A stretch of 64,000 nucleotides of DNA from CAZFLD01 sp964519835 (lineage in GTDB: Bacteria > Spirochaetota > Spirochaetia > DSM-27196 > CAZFLD01), in assembly GCA_964519835.1 (NCBI GenBank), contig CAZFLD010000001.1:62001-126000 (forward strand). The letters run 5' to 3'. Under the pieces are notes generated by a model. That model was given only the letters and a program-made list of their open reading frames with translations. It had not been told where the DNA came from and did not search any database. Below are positions 58,761 to 64,000 of the stretch, piece after piece (the stretch's first letter is position 1; each line of letters opens with the position of its first letter). The position numbers and the translations under genes are program-made.

Positions 58761-59330
58761 CTACTCCGTAGTCTCTTTTGGCGTTCTAAAAAGGCCAAAA
58801 AGACTTCCCAGGATTCCGCCCAGTATGTGGGCAAACTCCGAGATCGTATTTTCCTGCAGCGCGTTAACGACCTCGCGAGCCACATAGAGTAGCACAATAA
58901 GAATAAACGTTATAGGCAATTCGCCACGGCGAAAGTTGGTAAAGGACGAGAGCACGATCATCATAAAGACGATTCCACTTGCGCCCAATAGTCCGGTGGA
59001 CAAAAAGAGTACGTTGAGAATGCCGGTCACCAGCGCCGTGACAAGGATCATAAACAAAAGCGACGGTGAGCCGTGCCGTTCTTCGAGGTTTGGCCCTAAT
59101 AGCAGGATAAAGGCAAAGTTGCCGATGAGATGATCCCACCCCGCATGTCCTAACGGATGCAAAAACAACCGTGGCCACGAGAGGACGTTTGCCAGGCTAA
59201 AGCCCCCACGGCCCGGTACGGAGAACAGCCCTGCAGTTAGAGTACCGGCGGCTATCGAGTCGATGACCAGCACCGCCACCGCCGCAAGGGTAAAGGTGAG
59301 AGTTACCGGCGCGTTGTAGCGAATTCTCAC
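58761..59330 (-). CDS. Rhomboid intramembrane serine protease
   Basis: 189 residues, about six transmembrane segments. Catalytic Ser118 in the GASG motif of the fourth segment (GLLGASGIVFMM) and His168 in the last segment (EFAHILGGILG), with oxyanion HLIGN (Asn71) in the second. It cleaves membrane-spanning substrates; which ones is unknown. The start GTG 59330 follows directly on the stop of the exonuclease III gene. Confidence 0.85.
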   Translation of the reverse strand: MRIRYNAPVTLTFTLAAVAVLVIDSIAAGTLTAGLFSVPGRGGFSLANVLSWPRLFLHPLGHAGWDHLIGNFAFILLLGPNLEERHGSPSLLFMILVTALVTGILNVLFLSTGLLGASGIVFMMIVLSSFTNFRRGELPITFILIVLLYVAREVVNALQENTISEFAHILGGILGSLFGLFRTPKETTE

Positions 59331-60098
59331 CTACGTGACCTCTAGATCTATGGAGACCGGACAGTGGTCGGAACCCATGACGTCGTCGTGGATCCGTGCT
59401 GCACTTACCTTTGCCGCGAAGGCGCCGTTTACGCAGTGGTAATCGATCCGCCATCCAACGTTCTTTTCCCGTGCTCGGAGGCGGTAGGACCACCACGTGT
59501 ATCGCCCCGGTTCGGGGCAAGACCTGCGAAAGGTGTCGACGTAGCCCGCTTGCGTAAAGCCATCCATCCAGGCGCGCTCTTCAGGCAAATAGCCGGGGTT
59601 GTTTTCGTTTGACTTGGGATTTGCCAAATCGATTGGTTTGTGTGCAATGTTGTAGTCGCCGCACAAAACCACGTTGCCACCGTCATCTACGATTTGATTG
59701 CAGAGCTCAAGCATCGCCGCGCAGTATTCCAGCTTGTACGGAAGCCGGATGCCTTCCGCCTGACTGTTCGGGAAATACGCGCTGATGAGGTAAAACGAGG
59801 GAAACTCTACCATCAACGTCCGCCCTTCCGCATCGAACTCCTGTAGGCCCATCTCCGCCACGGATTTAGGCTCTTCTTTGCTGTAGACGGCGACCCCGCT
59901 GTAGCCTTTACGTTCCGCCGAGCTGAAGTAGGCGTGGTAGCCCTCCGGCTCGGCAAGGTCGGCAACCAAGTCGGTCTTCCGCGCCTTTGTCTCCTGGATA
60001 CAAAGCACATCGGGGTCCGTTTCTCGCCACCAGTCGAACAGGTTTTTTTTCGCGGCGGCCCGGATACCGTTGACATTCCAGGAGTAGATTTTTTTCAT
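59331..60098 (-). CDS. xth: Exodeoxyribonuclease III
   Basis: 255 residues from ATG 60098. SWNVNGIRAA at the N-terminus, then the metal-binding Glu in IQETKA, CGDYNIAH and the catalytic DHCPVSIDLE at the C-terminus. This is the ExoIII/AP-endonuclease family, which nicks abasic sites and degrades duplex DNA 3'-5' in base-excision repair. A longer frame upstream has no family sequence. It begins the run ending in rel. TACTTT ends six bases before the ATG. Confidence 0.93.
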   Translation of the reverse strand: MKKIYSWNVNGIRAAAKKNLFDWWRETDPDVLCIQETKARKTDLVADLAEPEGYHAYFSSAERKGYSGVAVYSKEEPKSVAEMGLQEFDAEGRTLMVEFPSFYLISAYFPNSQAEGIRLPYKLEYCAAMLELCNQIVDDGGNVVLCGDYNIAHKPIDLANPKSNENNPGYLPEERAWMDGFTQAGYVDTFRRSCPEPGRYTWWSYRLRAREKNVGWRIDYHCVNGAFAAKVSAARIHDDVMGSDHCPVSIDLEVT

Positions 60099-60143
60099 GG
60101 CGTCAAAGTAGTATACATGCCGGGTCAAGTAAAGTTCCTGAAC

Positions 60144-60200
60144 TGGTCCGAAGAGTGTGGACGTCCGGTTCTGAAATGGGTTTCTACACTCTTCGGACCA
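60144..60200. repeat. 18-bp near-perfect inverted repeat between divergent genes
   Basis: TGGTCCGAAGAGTGTGGA (60144-60161) and TCTACACTCTTCGGACCA (60183-60200) form an 18-bp stem with a single G-T type mismatch and a 21-base loop. It lies between xth (-) and a Gfo/Idh/MocA gene (+). The right arm is 16 bases before the + gene start. It could be an operator, a leader hairpin or the remains of a small mobile element. Confidence 0.75.
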
Positions 60201-60216
60201 CCTGTGAGGTACCACC

Positions 60217-61194
60217 ATGACGGAAAGGGTCCGCTGGGGAATTGTTAGCACCGGCCATATCGCCGGCGTATTTGCCGAGGCGCTGAGCTTTGCGGAGAAC
60301 GCGGAGTTGGCTGCCGTCGCCTCCCGTGATCTACCGAGGGCCAAGTCTTTCGCCGACCGATTTTCAATTCCAAAGGCCTACGGTACGTACAAGGAGCTTG
60401 CAGCCGATCCCAACGTCGACATTGTCTACATTGCATCACCCCATGCCTTTCATCTGCAACACGCCACCCTGTGCCTGAACCGAGGTAAGCACGTGCTGTG
60501 CGAAAAGCCGATGGCTATGAACTACGAAGAAGCCAAGGAAATGGTGCGGGTGGCCCGGCGCAACAAGCTTTTTCTGTGCGAGGCAATGTGGACGCGGTTT
60601 TTCCCGGCGGTGCAGGAGATAAAAAACGCGTTGGAAAAAGGGGAACTCGGGTCGGTCCACCTTCTCCAAGCGAACTTCGGATTTGCCGCCGCCTTTGATT
60701 CTGAATCTAGGCTTTTTGCCAAGAACTTGGGCGGCGGGGCGCTTCTCGACATCGGCGTCTATCCGTTGCACTTCGCGGACGTGTTGTTCGGAACGCCTGA
60801 TGTTATCGTGGCTGACGGGCGGTTGGGGCCGACGGCTGTGGATCACTTGGTGACTATCACACTTCGGTTTGCCTCTGGAATACGCGCACAACTCGCGGCG
60901 TCGATCGATACACAACTTGTAAACGAGGCGCACATCTACGGAGGCGCAGGTCATATTCACGTACCCGCGCGCTTTTATTGTCCCACCGAGTATTCCCTGA
61001 CCAAAAACGGCGTCGCAAACCGGCGAGAGTTTCCCTACGAGAACGGCTACGCGTTTCAAGCGGTTGAGGTGGGCAAGGCAGTGATCAATGGTCACTTGGA
61101 GTCGACCTTTGTGCCTCTCGAGAGGAGTCTGTCGGTGATGAGAGCCATGGACGAAATTCGGCGTCAGATCGGCGTGACCTACGCGACAGACTAG
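60217..61194 (+). CDS. Gfo/Idh/MocA family oxidoreductase (dihydrodiol-dehydrogenase-like)
   Basis: 325 residues. Rossmann start VRWGIVSTGHIAGVFAE, canonical EKP motif in VLCEKPMAMNY and AMWTRFFPA as in trans-1,2-dihydrobenzene-diol-dehydrogenase-like members. A GAGGT ribosome site precedes ATG 60217. It oxidises or reduces a sugar or polyol with NAD(P). Substrate unknown. Unlike the first family member in this window, it keeps the catalytic Lys. It converges on the ABC-F gene with a four-base overlap. Confidence 0.85.
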   Translation: MTERVRWGIVSTGHIAGVFAEALSFAENAELAAVASRDLPRAKSFADRFSIPKAYGTYKELAADPNVDIVYIASPHAFHLQHATLCLNRGKHVLCEKPMAMNYEEAKEMVRVARRNKLFLCEAMWTRFFPAVQEIKNALEKGELGSVHLLQANFGFAAAFDSESRLFAKNLGGGALLDIGVYPLHFADVLFGTPDVIVADGRLGPTAVDHLVTITLRFASGIRAQLAASIDTQLVNEAHIYGGAGHIHVPARFYCPTEYSLTKNGVANRREFPYENGYAFQAVEVGKAVINGHLESTFVPLERSLSVMRAMDEIRRQIGVTYATD

Positions 61195-63221
61195 TCGAGC
61201 ACGAGCCGCATCCGCTCGGCTTCGGCGGCGGCGTCCTCCCACTTGCGAATTGCATCGGCCTTTTTGTTCTCCGCATCTTCGAGCTCAGCCTTGATCTCTC
61301 TGACGAGATCTCCATTCTTGTAGACCTCGGGATCCGCCAACCGATTCTCGGCGCCGGCGCGGCGAGCCTCCAATCGGTCGATTTCGTCGAGCAGCTCCCG
61401 CTCCGTAGTCTCGGCCTTGCGTAGGCGGGTCTTGGCAGCCTTCCGCTCCTCTCGGGTCAGAACGCTGTCCCCGGAATCGTTTTCCACTCCCGGGGCCGCC
61501 TCGGCCCCCGGTCCCGCCGGACCCGGCATGTGGCGGATCGGCTTTGGCCGGCGATCTTTCACATCCGACGCGGCCTCCGGCGGTGAAAGGCTTTCGACCG
61601 CGGCACGACGGTGCAGGAAGTAGGCGTAGTCACCGTAGTAGTAGGAAACCACCGACGGCGTGTCCTCCACTTCTTCGAAGTGCAGCACCCGGGTTCCGAT
61701 CTGCTCGAGGAAGTAGCGGTCGTGTGAGACCAGAATCAGCGTTCCGTTGTAGTGAGATAGTGCGTCGAGCAGAATGTCTTTCGAGCTCATATCGAGGTGG
61801 TTTGTCGGCTCGTCGAGGATCAGAAGGTTTTTGGGATGAACGAGCAGACGAAGCATCGCAAGGCGGTTCCGTTCGCCTCCGCTCAAGATGTCGGTTGGTT
61901 TGAAGATGTCGTCGCCGCGGAACAAAAAGGCGCCCAAAAGCGACCGCAACTCTGTCTCCGTTTTTTCCGGCGCCGCCGCACGGAGATAGTCGACGGCGGT
62001 AACCCCCTTCGGCATCCCTTCAGCCGCGTCTTGCGGGAAGTATCCGATCTCCACCGCTGTGCCGTAGTCGACGATGCCGTCAAAGTCGCGGTCAACACCT
62101 GCGACGATGCGCATGAGTGTCGACTTTCCTGCTCCGTTGGCGCCCACAAAAACGACCCGATCGCCACGCCGTATCTCGAGACCGACGTTCTTGAGGACGT
62201 CTCGGCTGCCGTAGCTCTTCGAGACTTCGATGACCTCAACGGACGGGTCGCCCGAACGGGGCGCCTTTGGGAATCGAACACTAATTGTCTTGAGATGTTC
62301 AGGAAGCTCGATCCTGTCGAGTTTGTCGAGCTGTTTTACTCGACTCTGGACCTGTTTGGCCTTGGTTGCCTTGTAGCGAAAGCGACGGATAAAATCCTCG
62401 GTTTTCTCGATCTCGTCCTGCTGCCGTGCATAGGCCGCCTTGAGCTCCTCGATCTCCGCTTCACGCCGCTTGCGGTAGGCGGAGTAGGGCATAGGGTAAA
62501 TCTTCAGCCGTCCGAGGAAGAGCTCTGCAGTGTGGCTTGTCACCGTATCCAAAAAGTGTCGGTCGTGGGAGACCAACAGAAGAGCCCCCGAGAAATCTTC
62601 GAGGTAGGCGGCGAGCCACTCCCGCGCTTCGATATCGAGATAGTTGGTCGGTTCGTCCAAGAGCAGCACATCCGGTTGCTCGAGGAGTATGCGCGCAAGG
62701 GCGATGCGCATTTGCCATCCCCCGGAAAACTCCTCACAGGGACGTGAAAAGTCGTCGCCGTGAAACCCGAGGCCGCGGAGGGTACGATCGATGACCGCCT
62801 CTCTCTCGTAGTAACCCGAGTCGAGTATCCGGTCCTGGGCGCCCTGGTAGGCATGAAGCAGATCGTCGATCTCCGGAGAGTCGGGCGAGGCCTGCGAGAG
62901 CCGCTCCTCGATCCCCTTGAGATCTTCGTGGTGCTCGTGGGCCTCCCCATACGCGCGATCGGCCTCCTCCCATAGCGTGCGGCCTTTGTGCGTAAGGCCG
63001 GATTGGGGAAGGTAGGAGACTACGCACTCTTTGCTGCGAACTACGGCCCCGCTGTCGGGATCGCCCTGCCCGGCGATGATCTTCATCAGCGTGGTTTTGC
63101 CGGACCCGTTGGCGCCGGTGAGTGCCGTCTTAGCGCCGGAGCCGAGAGTAAGACCGACGTCCTGTAGGATGGCCCGATCACCGAAGCTCAGAGAAATATG
63201 GTCGAGACTTACCGTCGCCAT
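61191..63221 (-). CDS. ABC-F family ATPase (YheS/Uup-like)
   Basis: 676 residues, two soluble ABC domains. First Walker A GANGSGKTT with signature FSGGWQMRIALA and LLLDEPTNYLD. The interdomain linker is about 75 residues and helical, with a long RYKATKAKQVQSR stretch. Second Walker A GANGAGKST with LSGGERNRLAML and LILDEPTNHLD. A C-terminal coiled coil (about 575-676) resembles Uup. No membrane segments. ABC-F proteins act on the ribosome. YheS versus Uup is unresolved. The ATG follows the stop of an upstream unknown by one base. Confidence 0.87.
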   Translation of the reverse strand: MATVSLDHISLSFGDRAILQDVGLTLGSGAKTALTGANGSGKTTLMKIIAGQGDPDSGAVVRSKECVVSYLPQSGLTHKGRTLWEEADRAYGEAHEHHEDLKGIEERLSQASPDSPEIDDLLHAYQGAQDRILDSGYYEREAVIDRTLRGLGFHGDDFSRPCEEFSGGWQMRIALARILLEQPDVLLLDEPTNYLDIEAREWLAAYLEDFSGALLLVSHDRHFLDTVTSHTAELFLGRLKIYPMPYSAYRKRREAEIEELKAAYARQQDEIEKTEDFIRRFRYKATKAKQVQSRVKQLDKLDRIELPEHLKTISVRFPKAPRSGDPSVEVIEVSKSYGSRDVLKNVGLEIRRGDRVVFVGANGAGKSTLMRIVAGVDRDFDGIVDYGTAVEIGYFPQDAAEGMPKGVTAVDYLRAAAPEKTETELRSLLGAFLFRGDDIFKPTDILSGGERNRLAMLRLLVHPKNLLILDEPTNHLDMSSKDILLDALSHYNGTLILVSHDRYFLEQIGTRVLHFEEVEDTPSVVSYYYGDYAYFLHRRAAVESLSPPEAASDVKDRRPKPIRHMPGPAGPGAEAAPGVENDSGDSVLTREERKAAKTRLRKAETTERELLDEIDRLEARRAGAENRLADPEVYKNGDLVREIKAELEDAENKKADAIRKWEDAAAEAERMRLVLD

Positions 63222-63222
63222 C

Positions 63223-63999
63223 CTATTTCCGGCTAAAAAACGTTACGAGCGCAGAAGCGGGCTCGGATGTTACCACGTTCTCTTCTACAAGGCTGGGCGG
63301 GACAAACACCAGTCGGATGCCGTTGCCTGAGTCGGAGTACAAAAAGCTCACCACCTCATCGGTCGACGTTCCATCAAAATCGAACGAGACAACGCCGTCG
63401 TAGGAGTCCTTTAGCGGGGGGGCGAGGTGGTACGGCAGCCGCACCGTTCCGCTCGACTCCGCCGCGGCGGGGATAAACCGCGGTACCAAACGATCAAATC
63501 CTTCCCAATTGAATATCTGATTCTCGGTAAGATTTATGATGCCGTACGCCGAGCTTTCGAGGATGCCGGAGGGGCCGCGGAGCTCCAGGTACGCCTCGCG
63601 TCGCCGCTCCTGCTCGGCGGCCGCGAGCGCCGCGATATCGACGTCCATGCGTACCAAAAACACACTCCGCTGCCGGCCCTCGTGGGTAAACTGGATACTC
63701 ATCTGCGTCGGATTTGGTACCTCGAACTGGAGCGACGTTCCTTCCGCCACATACCGCCGAAACCCGCCGCCGATAATGCTCTTGTACTCAAACGTGCGGG
63801 TTAGGCCCGGCAGGACTAAGTCAAAGCGTTTTTCCTCGGGGTTTGGAAAAAGCCCGTAGGCCGGCTGGAACACCTCGAGGTCGATACGGCCCTCGTCGAG
63901 CATCTCATCGAAGCTTCCCGGCCGCCACACACCGGAGACGATCGCCTGTCGCAGCGGATCGTCTGCACCGGGATTTCGTGGCTCGGAAAGGGCGCCGTT
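63223..63999 (-). CDS. Uncharacterised protein, C-terminal part (5' end outside window)
   Basis: The frame is open to the right edge, giving at least 258 visible residues, and GTG 63930 is only one possible start. It has repeated aromatic/hydrophobic and beta-like stretches (NLTENQIFNWEGFD, SYDGVVSFDFDG, VVSFLYSDSG) and no membrane segment in the visible part. I do not recognise the family. It ends one base before the ABC-F start codon, so the two are probably co-transcribed. Confidence 0.5.
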   Translation of the reverse strand, partial: NGALSEPRNPGADDPLRQAIVSGVWRPGSFDEMLDEGRIDLEVFQPAYGLFPNPEEKRFDLVLPGLTRTFEYKSIIGGGFRRYVAEGTSLQFEVPNPTQMSIQFTHEGRQRSVFLVRMDVDIAALAAAEQERRREAYLELRGPSGILESSAYGIINLTENQIFNWEGFDRLVPRFIPAAAESSGTVRLPYHLAPPLKDSYDGVVSFDFDGTSTDEVVSFLYSDSGNGIRLVFVPPSLVEENVVTSEPASALVTFFSRK

Positions 64000-64000
64000 G

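Noticed and set aside
60099..60344. Upstream extension of exonuclease III
   Set aside because: The extra 82 residues read the inverted repeat and the divergent gene; the family starts at ATG 60098.

Overview
Overview. The window is chromosomal DNA from a GC-rich diderm bacterium using the standard bacterial code, with dense genes and many 1-20 base overlaps. No rRNA, tRNA or CRISPR array is visible, so taxonomy rests on gene content. A methyl-accepting chemotaxis protein, a possible PilZ-type protein, an MGDG-synthase-like glycosyltransferase beside a lysyl-PG-synthase-like membrane protein, and several large uncharacterised proteins fit a free-living spirochaete (Spirochaetota) best. This is a tentative inference. 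There is one 100-base run of N at 27148-27247, inside a tandem repeat. || Layout. 1-7437 (+): end of a cation/proton antiporter, a secreted caspase-like PEGA/PPC protein, a CoA-disulfide reductase with two rhodanese domains, and EttA. 7453-13317 (-): an operon with a broken YciI gene, an SRPBCC protein, a membrane-anchored unknown, a chemotaxis receptor, a Gfo/Idh/MocA oxidoreductase and a DUF998 membrane protein. 13502-17143: divergent aldo-keto reductase and sulfatase, then an epimerase. 17328-17905: a decayed insertion sequence with perfect 18-bp ends. 17989-20239 (+): flippase-like protein and glycolipid glycosyltransferase. 20254-31517 (-): a twelve-gene acyl-chain biosynthesis operon. 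31834-42092: ferritin, metallophosphoesterase, a 618-residue unknown, an FAD oxidoreductase, a PIN protein, exonuclease I, HtrA/Deg protease and envelope-type unknowns. 42089-46488 (-): an SDR and a four-part E1alpha-E1beta-lipoyl-KASIII fusion, divergent from aconitase. 49390-60098 (-): NeuB-like synthase with SerS, ProC, TrmL/Tpx, Rel, PrmC/PrfA, rhomboid and ExoIII. 60217-64000: a second Gfo/Idh/MocA enzyme, an ABC-F ATPase and a partial unknown. || Main system. The 20254-31517 operon encodes, as separate proteins, a full reducing acyl-assembly set (KS, AT, KR, DH, a YX6K-type enoyl reductase, ACP, PPTase). It also carries a beta-branching set (HMG-CoA-synthase-like, ECH1, ECH2), an alpha-oxoamine synthase that could release the chain onto an amino acid, and a long GNAT-like N-acyltransferase. 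The simplest reading is a dedicated line for a methyl-branched, amino-alcohol (sphingoid-like) lipid. The flippase/glycosyltransferase pair next door could decorate or move it. The E1-lipoyl-KASIII fusion elsewhere in the window looks built to feed branched 2-oxo-acid-derived starters straight into chain initiation. || Expression. Two start styles coexist. Many genes have a clear Shine-Dalgarno. About ten first genes of transcription units have none and instead carry a TANNNT -10-like box ending exactly 6 or 7 bases before the start codon, which suggests frequent leaderless mRNAs. Short tandem repeats sit in several intergenic gaps.
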